64,000 nucleotides of DNA from Arctopsyche grandis (lineage: Eukaryota > Arthropoda > Insecta > Trichoptera > Hydropsychidae). The notes beneath the pieces were generated by a model, which was not told where the DNA came from, searched no databases, and was given only the letters and a program-made list of their open reading frames with translations. The position numbers and the translations under genes are program-made. The stretch is taken from NCBI RefSeq assembly GCF_051622035.1, contig NC_135362.1, positions 21,413,001 through 21,477,000 on the forward strand, written 5' to 3'. Shown here in pieces: positions 50,282 to 63,316 of this stretch (position 1 is the stretch's first letter; the number at the start of each line of letters is the position of its first letter).

Positions 50282-50284
50282 TAA

Positions 50285-53200
50285 TCAAATGAAGAATTGA
50301 TCTATTTAATATACATAGGTCAAGTTTTTTACTCAGAGGTGACTGGCGTATGCGGTTGCCAGATTTATTCCAGTCAAACCAGGACCCCCCTCCCACCCGA
50401 AAAATTCATTCGGGACACTGGGACACGAGGCTTTAAACCGGTGAGCGTCCCGATCAATCGGGACGCCTGGCAAGGCAACCCTACGTATGCCATATGCTTA
50501 CATATGTACATATATTAAATGCCGCAGTTTGTTCTCTTCTGTGGCACGTACCAATTTGATGGATTCGTCACCTGTCGCAAGGGGCATCAAGGTTCTCAAC
50601 CAGATTTCTGTTGGCTTGGATTTGTGTAATCTAAAATATGCTGATTTGGTTGAGGGATTATTTAATTTGATATCGTAAATGTGTGCTAATATTGTATTTG
50701 TTTTTATATATAAATTTATTTGTTTCATATTTTATTTTCATCTGATATTTAACAAATCCATTATGCTGAATTCGTACATTTTATTAGTTTCATGTATATA
50801 TTGTATGTACATATTCATAAATAAAAAATATTCAAAGAATTCAGCTCACTATTTTTGATATTCCAAATATATTCGAAAATTAACCCATTGAAAAAAAAAT
50901 AGACAGTGTTTGAATCGGAGTCGTGTTTCTTTTCCACAACCCTAACTTAAAGACTTACCATTGTATGTTCATGCACACATGACTTTTTAGGTAAACAGCA
51001 TGATTTTTCAGTTGCTCCTAACGTTTTGATAGTACATATTATGCACAAACTTGTATTGTATGTAATTTCGTATATTCACACAAAAAGTAAGATATAAAAT
51101 ATGTAAATAAAAGAACGGTTGACATAATTACTTGTTTATTAACTATATACTCAGAACTGATCCAGAGATCTTCATCACATCATCATTAACTTACAAATAT
51201 AATTTCATAATGTTGACGTATGCACACGTCAAAATCATGGTATATTGTGAATTTTGAGAATTGAAATTTTTTCCTGACATTGGTTTTTTCTTTTTAATTA
51301 AAAACAAGAATTTGATATCTTTGTAATTTTCACTTATTTACATTTTCGTTATCATTTTGATATTGAAAAATTATGATAAAAATTTAGTTTTTTTTTTTTT
51401 TTTTTTTTGATTTGGAATAAGTCATTTTTAATGATAATATAATATTAAAAATATCACAAAATTATTGAAATAAAATTTGAAGAAAATATTAATTCTAAGT
51501 TGCTAGTGATTTTTTATCCAAAGGAAGGATATATTCGATGTAGATTATTACATAAAATATAAAATCAAAACAAATTTTAAATAATTACTATGAGAGAAAT
51601 CATTTTATTCATATAGCATACATACTTATTAAACTGTATTATTTAAAAAAATGTATCCATTACAATTTATCCAAAACAATTTATCTAAAGTGCATTGTCA
51701 CTATTCTCATTTAAGGCTTTACAAACAAAACTGCAGTGATAAATTTAAACTTATCACACGTCCATTTCAAACATTATGTATTATAATTTTTAAAACATAT
51801 TTAATCACATTCAAAATTATGTACGGTGTTTGATACATACAGATATACCAGTACAGAGTCTTTGTTTGAGGGAGCCAATATGACAATAGACACCCAGCTG
51901 TTCAGACCCAATAATCAGATACCCAGACTAATCTCATTGCACAACATGTCTTGTCGTTTGTCTTATTGGTTCATTTTAAATAAACTAATTACTTATTTGG
52001 TCTATTAAGTAAAACTAGTTGATTTCATATTTGAGATCGATTTTTAGGATTGTAAAACTTTTGTTAATGACAATGGGTAGCAAATAGAGTGCCTAAATAC
52101 TTTATGCGATTTGGGGTTCACATTTATATGTAGTAGGTATATCTCGGGCGGAAAATTCTTTAAATTTTTTAAAACAACGCTCAAAGGAAACTATGATCTT
52201 GAACTGATCGCAGGAGCAAATCATTTATGCAATTCGAGTCATCCGATATTTGATGAACCTTTAGATCTGATACCAGTTGTAAATTATAGAGAGATAACGT
52301 CAACAGCACATTTCTGCATAATAATAAATATAGGATATTTCTCAAAGTTTGCAATTTGTTCTTGAAACCAGTACAGGAATGGACAAGGAGAGATAATACT
52401 GTATAATGTCAATAAATAATTTAATAAACACTCTGATTTGGTTGCCCTTTGCGACATTGCTTTAAGAAATTTCAATTTGGAACACCAGATATTTTTAAAT
52501 AGAAAAATTTGTGTAAAATGCTTATATAAAATAATATTTATGAGGTGAAGGTCCTTTTCATTTAATTTAAAATAATAAAATATATAAAAACTTCATAGCG
52601 GACTGTATGAACTTTAATGGAATGAATTCCTCAAAATCGGCGTTTTGGGCTTAATTTTTATATCATAGTTGTGTTGATCAGTGTTGAATTTTTCCGGAAA
52701 TGGACCTTGCATTAGATTGATTCAAATTCGAAACGTCGCCAAACATATCCGTGTTGAATTGTGGAACAGAAACATTTAAAACGTGTTTATTTTTGGAAGA
52801 CTGAGAACAATGAATTTATGTTTAAATGATGAATTGTGCTATAGAACATTAAATTTGATAATATTGTTTTATAAAATTGTAAACACTGTTTTGCCATCAA
52901 ATTTCAAGGCTTGAGTGTAAACATGCACATCCTCGCATACATACGGAACATTCAAAAGTTTCCACTCAGTCTGTACTTGCACACACCCTCGCATTCCACA
53001 CATTCAGACATGCACACGTGTACACAAACACACATTAATACACACACGCGCATACATACGTAAACAGGTGAATGTTAAGTATGTACAAATATGTGTTTCA
53101 ATGTGCATGGTGTAATCATATCACAAATTAAAATAACATACATATGTATATAATATATATTCAAAGTGAATATCTAATCACATATTTTTTGAAAACGATT

Positions 53201-53300
53201 TCTTGACATTATGTAGATGATTGAATGTTTCTTGCTCATAGTTTACAAATCTAAAGAACATGTAAACTACTCCTTATGAATATTTTATGGTCATCTTTAC
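50285..53300. other. AT-rich intergenic stretch
   Basis: Holds a 20-bp-plus T run near 51389 and open frames near 52111-52365 (for example ELIAGANHLCNSSHPIFDEP) that I cannot assign. A CACA-rich patch lies at about 52980-53060. No gene recognised. Confidence 0.4.
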
Positions 53301-56126
53301 AATCTTAGGGCACATTTGGAGTAGTTTCAAAAATAAAGTAGTAAATACGTATAACTAAGCATACATAGCCCCGAGCTTTGGAGCATTGGCCGGATGTATC
53401 TGAGGTGACGAGGGAATACAGCGGGGGCGGTGAGGTGGAGATAAGCTATTTGCGGTCAAGTTTGACGACAGACCGCAACCTCGTATTAAAAGCTCACTTC
53501 TACATACAAAGCAAACTTAAAATATTGGCCATTCATCAGTAACGGAGTTAAGAAATTGGGAAGACGATTGCAAAATTTCCTTTGACTATAAATTCAGGTG
53601 TGACACACGTATGGTTATTAGTGCAAGCTTCAACACTGTTTGCATTCCTTGTTTGCAAACTCCAATTTAACATTGAAATATAATTAGGGTGTATGCACGA
53701 AGGAATGCAACGAAAGTAAGCATGCATAAACTGCCAGATAAAGGGTCCGCTTAAATTTACAACAATACAAATTCTTCAATCGCCAATCATACATAAAAAC
53801 TAAAACTTATGAACTTGTTAATTACACATACGTTATATGCGATAGATTAAGAGGAATAATATAATATACATTTAAAGTCCATATTTATGTAATGATTTAA
53901 TATTTTTTCTGTTATAGAATAAAAGCTACTAGCTAAACACATATGTTAGTTTTATTTTAAATAAGCTACGAGGATACAGACACTATAGAAAATAATATAT
54001 TAATCGCAATCAACCCCTATAGCAATGGTTATAAAAAATAATGCAGAAATTTGCAAATAAAATATATGTATGTACGGATAGTATAAGTATGCTAGCTCAA
54101 TAAAAACACAACGAACACAAAATAGAAAATTTCCAACGTTAGCCGAAAGTGGTTAAATAATGGTTTTGCACCGATCTGTATTGTCTACAAAGTTTCACTT
54201 ATCATAAATGCAGGTGTCAAAAGGAGTCGAGTGCCATAATATAGAAACCGCTAAACTATTGGTGTTTTTTTTGTAATGGAGTCGTCCTTACGCTAAAGGT
54301 TAAGGTGTTAAAATGTATTTATTTTTTCTTATTTATTAATACATATTTACTTATAAATTGCGATAAAACAATTAACTAGCTAAATAGTACATAAGATAAG
54401 TGAACTTTTGACACCGGCCGAGTTAAGCGAGCGACTAGCGAACGAAACAGCTGCAAGCGGCAAGCAAGCAACTCCCCTCTGCTGTCAACTCCAGCCCTCT
54501 TCCGAGCGCCTCCTCTACTTATTACTACGTTAAATCTAATATTTTTATTCAACTGTGAATTGAAAATATGGGTGATTTACTCATCTTATAAATGTAACTT
54601 TATATCTAATCATAAAACAAAACTAGAAATACATATGACGTTCAACTATTGAGATATAAGGTTTAATATCTTTTCTTATGTATATGGAAAATTGGAAATA
54701 AAAACTGAGCATTGAAATATCTAATGGAATCTATAAATTTCTGGTGGGAAGTTAATGTGCTAAAATTAAGACTAGGCTATTTCTTAGCTATTTATTAAAA
54801 AAAAAAAAAATTCCAATACAGAATATTGAAGCAAATGTTGGTAAAAAAAATATAAATCCACCTCACAGGAGATATATATATAATATTTTAAATTATATAT
54901 GTACATCACAAAAACAGTTTGACTTACACCTTTACACGTGCGAACACATTTTCAATAAACATGTGTGCACAGTGATATCCGGCCGTCATCAGGAACTTAT
55001 ACTTTTTTTTTATCGTTATAAACAAATCAATAACAAAATGAAATATTTCAAAAACTATTCATTTCATGCACGAAACACACACGCACGCATTCTCACTCCA
55101 ATCACAATTGTATGTGTGTGTATACATATATATACATATTCTTTATACACATATATACACATACGTACACATATATATTGTATATTATATAACATAGTTG
55201 TTACTCTTGTTGAGTTGTTATTTATTGATATATCACAATCAGTTTGTTCACACTGAAACGCTGTTAAGCAACATACGCCGTGTCGGCTGTACTGTTACAT
55301 TATATATTTACATTATGCTTTCACACTTTTTTCCTTAAGGATATAAAATAACTTACAAAAAAATATTCGTATTCTTAAAATTACAACTAGCTGACGGCCA
55401 GAAAAAAATTCCACGAGTGAAACAATTCAGGCCCAATTACAAACGTACAGTTTACTCTGATATATCAGATGATTACTAGAGGCAGTCAAGAGAAAAGAGG
55501 AGGTAATTGAATATGTATATTAATACATACAATATATACGTGTGTTTTGTTGTCTGCACAAAGACGAATATTTTTTGGTTTTACAAAATTAAAATTTAGC
55601 ATACCTGCCTCTGCTCTTCCAACTCTTATTCTTTCCATATCAAATCTAAAACTACCTTAAAAGTAAATTCTTTAGAGAATATAATATCATGTACTTTTTA
55701 CGATAACTTTATTGATACAAAACCATTGCATCCTTCATATGTGTATTCAAATATATTATTAAATCTCCTTTTTAAGGGGTAATAAGATAATATTTTTCAC
55801 ATTATTCATTACAATTAGTATACAAAATAAAACACAACATAAAAATACATATAAAAATGCATCACGTCCATATTGACCAATAAATGTTGATTTTTTTTAT
55901 ACAAATCAAGACAAAACTACTAATTATAGGGATGATTTCAGTTGTATAACAATATTATGTAACTTTCGATGATTGAATATTTTAATTTTAATATTAAGTG
56001 ACAGTTCAATTGTAAAATTTAAAATTTAATAAACATTTGAAATAAAACATTTAAATGGGCCATTTTATGACCAATCGAAAACCACATGTAAATCACAATA
56101 AATGAGATGAGAAGAGAAAAAACAGG
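53300..56126 (-). other. Probable muscleblind 3' UTR/flank
   Basis: Downstream of the zinc-finger-isoform stop. Contains GC islands at about 53380-53500 and 54410-54530 in AT-rich sequence. No open frame of note; the islands may be conserved UTR elements. Confidence 0.3.
54426..54508 (-). promoter_or_regulatory. YGCY cluster, candidate muscleblind-binding element in the 3' flank
   Basis: Read on the minus strand, this 83-bp GC-rich island has eight YGCY tetramers (RGCR on the plus strand), the core motif bound by muscleblind proteins. It lies about 1.6 kb downstream of the zinc-finger-isoform stop at 56127 and could be in its 3' UTR. Clustering is seen directly; binding and autoregulation are inference. 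Confidence 0.3.
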
Positions 56127-57680
56127 TCAAGGAAGAGGAGGCGCGGGTGGCAACGGCACGGGGATGTGATAAAAGCGGCACGCAGTTCGATGACAGCGAC
56201 CTCCTGCTGCATCCCTGCACACCGCTACACTACCCCCTTCCACAGCCAGACCACAACCTGAAATTTTAATTATATTTGTGTTAATTTAGGAATGAAACTA
56301 CAAATATGCATAATTTATATATCATCGGTATACTGGTAGAAAATGTTAAGTCAAAAATTGGATATTTTGAATTTGTTAAGACAAAAAATGAATAATGATT
56401 TATCTCATACAAAAGAGAACTTCAAACTTCTTCATTATCTCAAAACAAGAAGCTTTCTGCCAGTATACCGACGATATATGATATCAACTAAAACAAATCT
56501 CAGAATGTCAATTGATAGATAAATTTATACATATTTAAAAACAAACCTTCTCGAACATGAACAAGTTTGCAGGTGGGTCTGGTACAGCCTTGTCGATTAA
56601 AATCTTGGCACACCGGGAGGGTGTCCAGTAACTGAAATATTTAAAAGTATTTCATGAATTGTGAAATTTTTGCAAATTTAGTCTTTTGGGAATACTGACG
56701 AAATCAAAAGTAAGAAAAAATTTCCAAATAAAAATACCGCATAATTTAAACGAATGCGAAAATAACATTTAATGTAATATTCAAATATGGACATTCAATG
56801 AGCTGCTGAAATAATGACTTTATTAAAATAAAAATAATGTTTTCACCTGAAAAGGTATTTAAAATATTAAATGCTAGATGCATTTTGATATTTGATAAGA
56901 CCATTCATATAAAATGTGTGTGTTTTTTTTATATTATATTACACATACAAATATATTAATTGTATATAATTTGTATGCATACAACTTTTGAAATAATATA
57001 ATACAAATTTAAAAATGAAAAATATATTGTATGTAACTTAAAATGCTTATTATGGGAAATACTTCTATATTGTACAATTAAAATAAAGCTAGGAAGACGA
57101 AAGCTATCACTCAATATGAACAACAAATACGAGAAAGCGTGCGCTTTTTACTATTATATGTATAATATATATGTATATAGCCTGATTGGGAAGCACAAAA
57201 GCAAAAAATTTGGCAGTGTATAAAAGCTAAATAATAAGTGTCAACGATTAAATGTGTTATGTAAATTAAATTATAAGGTTTGTTAGAATTCAGGCAACCA
57301 AACCCAGTTTTGGTTATTGTAATTTTACAGTTGATTGGGCATATGAATCATTTGAAAAACTACTTAATTTATACACAAAACAGAAACAATAGCTACTTGT
57401 TTGAAATTATGTAGGTGTCGGGGTGGAAAGAATTGAATATTCTTCAATGGATTATAGCATAAATAATTAAGTCAACTACTTACATATATGGTCAAGCAAA
57501 AACTGCGAGGAAACTCTTCAAAAAGGCAAAATACACTCTTAGGAAACACACTGTTCATAAAGTTGTTATTTGTGGGTTTGATGTCCGAAGTACCTGTCCT
57601 CTTTCATCCGTGTAGAGTACATGCTGTGCATTTAGAGGCACGGCGCAGCCTACAGCCATGCACGGTAATATAGCGGTCAG
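56127..57680 (-). CDS. mbl: Muscleblind downstream exons encoding a second tandem CCCH zinc-finger pair
   Basis: Three minus-strand exons agree in phase: 57680-57594 (29 codons, ends YTDERGQ, donor GTACTT), 56631-56547 (LLDTLPVCQDFNRQGC, then CKLVH) and 56257-56127 (VAVCRDAAGGRCHRTAC, then RFYH, then a Pro-rich tail and TGA). Each finger has C-x7-C-x4-C-x3-H spacing, the pattern of the second finger in muscleblind/MBNL pairs. Acceptors at 56632 and 56258 are good; that of the first exon (GAG before 57680) lacks a clear pyrimidine tract, so its 5' edge is uncertain. Strand and phase allow splicing from the upstream muscleblind exon at 63275, skipping the 320-residue terminal exon. Insect muscleblind genes are reported to make isoforms with a second finger pair, which this fits. 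A separate small CCCH gene is the alternative. Confidence 0.75.
56317..56479. repeat. Inverted repeat within the intron between the two zinc-finger exons
   Basis: Arms 56317-56342 and 56454-56479 match at 24 of 26 positions (TCGGTATACTGG core) around a 111-bp spacer. Could fold in the pre-mRNA beside the 56547 donor and 56258 acceptor, or be a small MITE. Confidence 0.65.
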
Positions 57681-60600
57681 CTCCACACAACAGTCACCGT
57701 ACACACATGACGATGCATTCATCCAAATACAGGATAGAAACCGACACCAAGAGGAGATTGTGAAATATCAGTATGAAATTAATAAGTAGGCAAGTTATTT
57801 TGTGGTTATCAGTTGTCATCACATTTGGGAGACATGAAACAAAAAGCACTTTTTCTTAAAACATGCTTTTGCAAATAATAATAATAATATAAAATTATAA
57901 AAAAACAAAAAAAACACATGCATAATAATTAAAATAATAGACATATTTACCATAGACTTGACATATACAAAACAAGTTTTACCTATGAGCCTAAAATAAC
58001 AATAACAAGTGGTCATAACAAAATACTAATGTGTAGGCTAGTTCAAATACAGTGACATTGCTTCACACATGTTCATGTTAGCAAGCAATTAAATGCGCCA
58101 AAGCTGATTACATTTCTTTCTTGACTGAAATGTACATACTTATTTGTATGTATTAAGTTAGGTTCACATTTATATATCAGTAAAGGCTTTATGGAATTAA
58201 TCTGAAACAAACACATATGGGTACTAAAAAAAGCCAAAACTAAAACAATAATAAGTAAAAAGCACAAAGGAAAGTTATCTACAAAAGGCAAAAAATTATA
58301 GACTACCAACTTCAAAAACAATCTTTCCAAGGATTATTAACAAAAATGATGCTTACTAAGCAGCCACCCTAAAGTGTGTCGTTTGAGATTTGATTTTGAT
58401 CATTGCTATAAATGCGTTTAAGAATTTTCAAAACGGTTGGTAAGAACAAAACTGTTACTATACTAAAATACAGTAGATGCTAAAAAATTACACAATAAGG
58501 TAAAAAATCTGATTCGAGAGGAAATCAATGACTGTTTTCTATTACAAATGTATAAAAAAATTCTATTTTTTATAAGCAAATAAAAGCACTTTTCACACTC
58601 GATGGATAAAAACACAACACAAATAGGTCATCAATGGAAATAATCAAAACGATAAATTAAATAAATATAAAAATACTGTCTCCTTACATGATTTTTTCAC
58701 TAATGCCACATTAGAATTTTATTTTATTTCTACTTTTAGCATACATTATGACTACGGCATAAGTTTCATACACATAAGCTGCCATGAGGTAATCCGCAAT
58801 CATGATTATTTAAATGTGCAATAAAGGGTGGTGCAGACGACGGTATCGAATCTTCAGCGTGAATGCCTGAATCTTTATATGTAGTTGGTAACCATTCTAC
58901 AGATCATCATATTTCAACTATGTACGTGTCTATATTGAGAAAATATCAGGATTAGATTGATCTTTGAAACGATTGAAAATTTTCATATGTTAGTATATTA
59001 CAAAATATGTATGTTGTGTTAGAGATTTGCTAAGTGTAAAAATATATAAATTAGTATGAAACAAGAAACAAACACACGCACACGCACACACACACGTACA
59101 CACACTGGTCGAATAAAATAAAATAGGAAACAAAAACTGTTGTTGATTCGACCAATTTTCTCTGAATGTTTACAAAAAGCTCTGGATATTGAATGAATAT
59201 GAATGAGTTTCAGTTAATCATTAAGCTGTGCAAATAATTATGAAAATTGGTAGTTAAGGTTTTGCATATTACAAAAATAAAAATAAAACAAATACCTGGG
59301 CACCAAGTTGATTACTTAAATTTTCTATTCCATGCTACATTAGGAGGCGTAGTGTTAGGGCGCACCCGGCTGGCGGCTCCGTACAAGCAGTGCCAAGTCA
59401 GTCAAGCTCGTGTAGTTGAGACACAAACAATGGAGCCACATACCAAATTAAATTCATATGTATATATATATACATACATATATATATGTGTGTGTGTGTG
59501 TATATATATATATAGATACACATATATACATATATGTGTGTGTGTATACATGTATATATACATGTATATACGTATTTTTATTCAAAAAAAGCTGTAACAA
59601 CTTACTACTAGTAAATAGAATTAATGATCTGTTTTAGGGTAGGAGGTTAAGGCCATTCTGTAGCCAATTTACTTTAAATACGTACAGGAAAAACTGCATG
59701 TCATTCACTACCATACTAGGTAACTCAAGCTCTGTAATTACTACGAGAAAACACATTGCTGAAGCAAAACGAACACCTGATGAGAAGACACATTTCACAG
59801 AGTGTGGTTCCTCATCACTATTTGAGATATAAGTATGTATATAATATGATTGTAACAAAGATCTCAATAAAAATAAATAATTTCAGGTAAAATTAGTAAA
59901 AATGAACCAGTCAAATAAAGGTTTTAAGTGTGAGGAAAAGATAGGGATGTAAATTTAAAATGTATTCAAAATATACATATATAATATTTGTAGTCCAAGA
60001 ATTCGGCTTGTGGTTGTGATTCTTCTCGGTTCCCAATATTGTTAAGGTGGTGCTTAAGAAGCCATTTATTTTAAAGCAGTGTTATTTGTTTAATTATTAT
60101 TAAATATGCTATATATATATAATAATTAGAATACAAATTTAAAGTAAATTAAATGGAAAGTTCTCAGAGCACTCTCAATTTTTAGCATAGTTGAAGTATT
60201 TTTGTAATTGTAAATATATATATATATTATCATAATAGTATGAGAACTTACATTATTTGTCGGCGATGATATAAAATATCAACGTTTCCATTGACTTTTT
60301 AAGTATCGGTTGCTGAGTTAAGATTCTTAGTGCTGTACATAATGTACAGGCAATGACAATACATATAAAAAGCATTCAACAGTATTGTACTGATGGATTC
60401 AAAAATACAACACTCGTGTTTGGATAGTTGATTGTTTTAGTTAAAATGTTTGTGAAATGATAACAATTAATGTAAAAAAATAATGTGTCGAGGTGCAAAT
60501 CTTTTGATTGAAAACATATTGACTTCATTCAAAAGCTTTATAACTTAACAATTTAAGGGAATAGGCTGGGAGTGGCTACAGGAAGCTTAGGGTGTGAGGC

Positions 60601-62188
60601 ACTGTGACTTTAAGATAGAGAAAAGCAGCTGTGATATGCCAAGAGGAAAGTACAGCTTCCAGATTGATAAGCCAAATTTATTATTATACCAAAGATGATG
60701 TAACCAAGTAGGTAATAAAAAACAAATAATCATGCATTTCAAGCGTTATTATTACAAATACTGACTCCATATTTATATATATATATATAGTATGTAAATA
60801 GTAAATATGTGTGTTTACAAATAGCAAGGCGCAGAGAGTTGGTAGATGGCGTGATACAAAAGAGACACAAAAGCAGTAGTCTTCTACGAGATCTATGTAT
60901 TTATCTTAATGGGAACAGTTTAGGCAATTTTAACGTCGAATTTATTTAGGTAACACTACTGCCGTTTTGTCTCACTTCAACCACTCTGTACAAAGTTACA
61001 ACATGTAAACCTACTTATAATTAAATAAAATTTTCCCATCTACAAAACATTTTGGTTGCTTTTCTTACTTTTCATATTAAAAAAATAGTTATATTTAGCA
61101 ATTACAGCCGCAGGGATGATTTCACCCGAGAAAAAGACTTGAAAGCTGAGCTTTCGTTCTTTTCCATTCTAAACTATCCACGCTAATCTACCACTATCAC
61201 AATTTAAAATAATATTTATCCATATTCATTACTACAAATAATGCTTTAATATTTAATTAATATTGGTGAATTTTAAAATTTGAAAACAAAAATAACTCAT
61301 TACATTTAAGTGAAGCGAGTCGATAGTTGTTTAGAATACAATTCAGCCAGGAAGACTACAAAAATATATATAAATCTTTAAAGATATTAAAAAATTACAA
61401 TCGAACAATTATTTCTATTTCTAATAAGATAATTTCAAACAACACAAATAAACAATTATTTAAAAATAATTTGATTTAATATTAGGAGATAAAATTATAA
61501 CATTTTGCCAAAATAATAATGGCATATAACGCAGACAAATATATTTCAAGTTAACTGCGATAATATGTGAAAAAAAATTACACCTCTTTGAGAGGCAAGC
61601 ATGCTGTGAAGGTTGACTCTACAGGGAGAAGTCGCAACATGCCTAAGTCAAGGTATCAAAGTAAAAAAAAAACGGAATTTACAAAAAGTATGTTCTTTTC
61701 GATTTACTTTAACACCATCATCCCTAATATTTAAATAAAACACACTTTCACAGGAATATTACAAATATTTTTGATTAACAAGTATTGGTATAAAAAAATA
61801 AAATCAAACATACTTATATATCACTTTATAACTAAATTAAAGATCAGAGGTATCTTGGTTATACACCCTATTAGTCATAAACAAAAATAATGAATCGAGA
61901 ATGTCAACACAGAGGAAAGGCAGGAGAGTCCAGCCACACAAATGCCACTGACAAATGCACCTGACTTGCACCTTGCCACCGCTCCGAACAAAACTAATTT
62001 TGACTAGAAACAATTATCGAACTAGGCTTCAAGGCCTCGGGCCATGCCCGTGCCAGCCCTCAAGTAATAATTTGGCGTTATACACCGAATAAACATTGCA
62101 TCTGCATAAAATTTGTGCTCATTGACAATTCAATGATTGTTAAAAAATTAAATATAACATAATTATGAGAAATTAATTAATATAATAT
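57681..62188 (-). other. Muscleblind 3' UTR / introns between alternative ends
   Basis: AT-rich and free of long open frames apart from the possible exon at 59296-59407. TG/TA microsatellite at about 59460-59575, CA patch near 59080. A short GC patch lies at 62025-62060 just after the 62189 stop. Confidence 0.35.
59296..59407 (-). other. Possible additional muscleblind alternative exon
   Basis: A GC-rich island in AT-rich sequence. On the minus strand it has an acceptor-like TACACGAG before 59407 and a donor CCCAG/GTATTT at 59296/59295. One frame reads LTDLALLVRSRQPGAP then stop; another reads YGAASRVRPNTTPP. No zinc finger. It may be an alternative terminal or untranslated exon, or a conserved noncoding element. 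Only composition and the splice-like edges support it. Confidence 0.25.
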
Positions 62189-63316
62189 TTAAGTAGTCTT
62201 CATTTTTTTATAAGGGTTTATAATAACAGAAGACGAGGATGTAGGAACAGAAGAAGAGGGAATTTGGTAAAGTAAAGGTTGGTGGTAAATTGAAGGCATT
62301 GGTGTCATAAGCTGTGGAGGTAACATTGATAGAGAAGGTGAAGTCCATTGTAATGGAATTTGTCCACCCAATTGTCCTTGCAGCTGATTACTAAGTTGAG
62401 AACTAAGTTGAGATTGTGAAAACTGTGAATTAACTTGAGGTGAAAATTGTCCATTTAACTGATTATTGATTTGATTGTTGATTTGATTATTGATTTGATT
62501 ATTGATTTGATTATTGATTTGATTAGAAAGCTGTGATGGTAGCTGACCACTAAGATGAAGATGATTAGCTAGCTGATTTTGTAAATGCTGTGCTTGTAAA
62601 TGACTTGGTAACTGAAATTGTTGAGATTGAAGTTGAGCACGTAATAGCGGCGGATAATTCGGAAGGATAGAGGGAGGTGGACGATATATTAACGAAGAAG
62701 CAGAATGGGCTGGTGTAATTGAGGATGTTATAGTTGGAGTAAGTGAACTAGACACAGATATTGCAGACGGACGAGGTGTTGACAGAGCCTGTTTATTCAA
62801 AGCTACACCCGTGTAAGTAAGAGCTGTAAGTGGAGTAACAGTTGTAGCGGAGGGAATTTGAGCAGCTAATTTGGCTGCGAAGTTAGATTGGGCCACTTCT
62901 TTAGCAACAGTAGCAGGGTCAGGAGACGGAGTTGGTGCAGGTGGAGTTGTCGGGGAAGTGGTAGAGGGCGGCACGGGCGGGCGTGGCGAGACGGCAGCGG
63001 GGGGCGCAGGGGCAGGGTACTCACATGACACGGGCACAAATGGCTGCTGCAGCTGCATTAGTTGCTGGTAAGTGGTGGCGGGCTGATAAACAGGCATGCC
63101 TGATTTGTCTGCCGCGGCCCGTTTAAAAGGAACCATTCCTCCAGGGAATCCCTGAAAACACGTATACATTTACACTCAATGATATGATACACTCACCGAA
63201 ATAACAACCTATAATATAACAGCAGATATTATACATTCATTATAAAAATAATATTTTTAGAAACTAAAACTTACAAAATTTTCATAGTAGAAAGATCCAA
63301 CAGTCTTCATATCCAT
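62189..63316 (-). CDS. mbl: Muscleblind, C-terminal portion (partial; N-terminal zinc fingers lie beyond the right edge)
   Basis: Two minus-strand exons are seen. 63316-63275 (42 nt, phase 0 to 0) encodes MDMKTVGSFYYENF. 63151-62189 starts GFPGGMVPFKRAAADK and ends NPYKKMKTT then TAA (320 residues). The run MPVYQPATTYQQLMQLQQ and PFVPVSCEYP is diagnostic of insect muscleblind. Later parts are Pro/Ser/Thr-rich, include AAKLAAQIPSA and LTYTGVALNKQ, and then become Gln/Asn/Leu-rich with a QINN tandem repeat. Muscleblind proteins bind YGCY RNA through CCCH fingers and regulate alternative splicing; this exon is the disordered tail of the long isoform. The exon carries a strong internal donor-like site (GTGAGT after 63025) that could give a shorter isoform. 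Upstream zinc-finger exons are outside the window. Confidence 0.9.
62458..62525 (-). repeat. 12-bp in-frame tandem repeat (QINN units) in muscleblind
   Basis: About five copies of a 12-bp unit encode Gln-Ile-Asn-Asn within the Gln/Asn-rich tail. The period keeps the frame, so copy-number change would lengthen or shorten the tail without disruption. Confidence 0.85.

Noticed and set aside
62871-63071. Gly/Val-rich plus-strand frame
   Set aside because: Antisense of the Pro/Ala-rich muscleblind segment.
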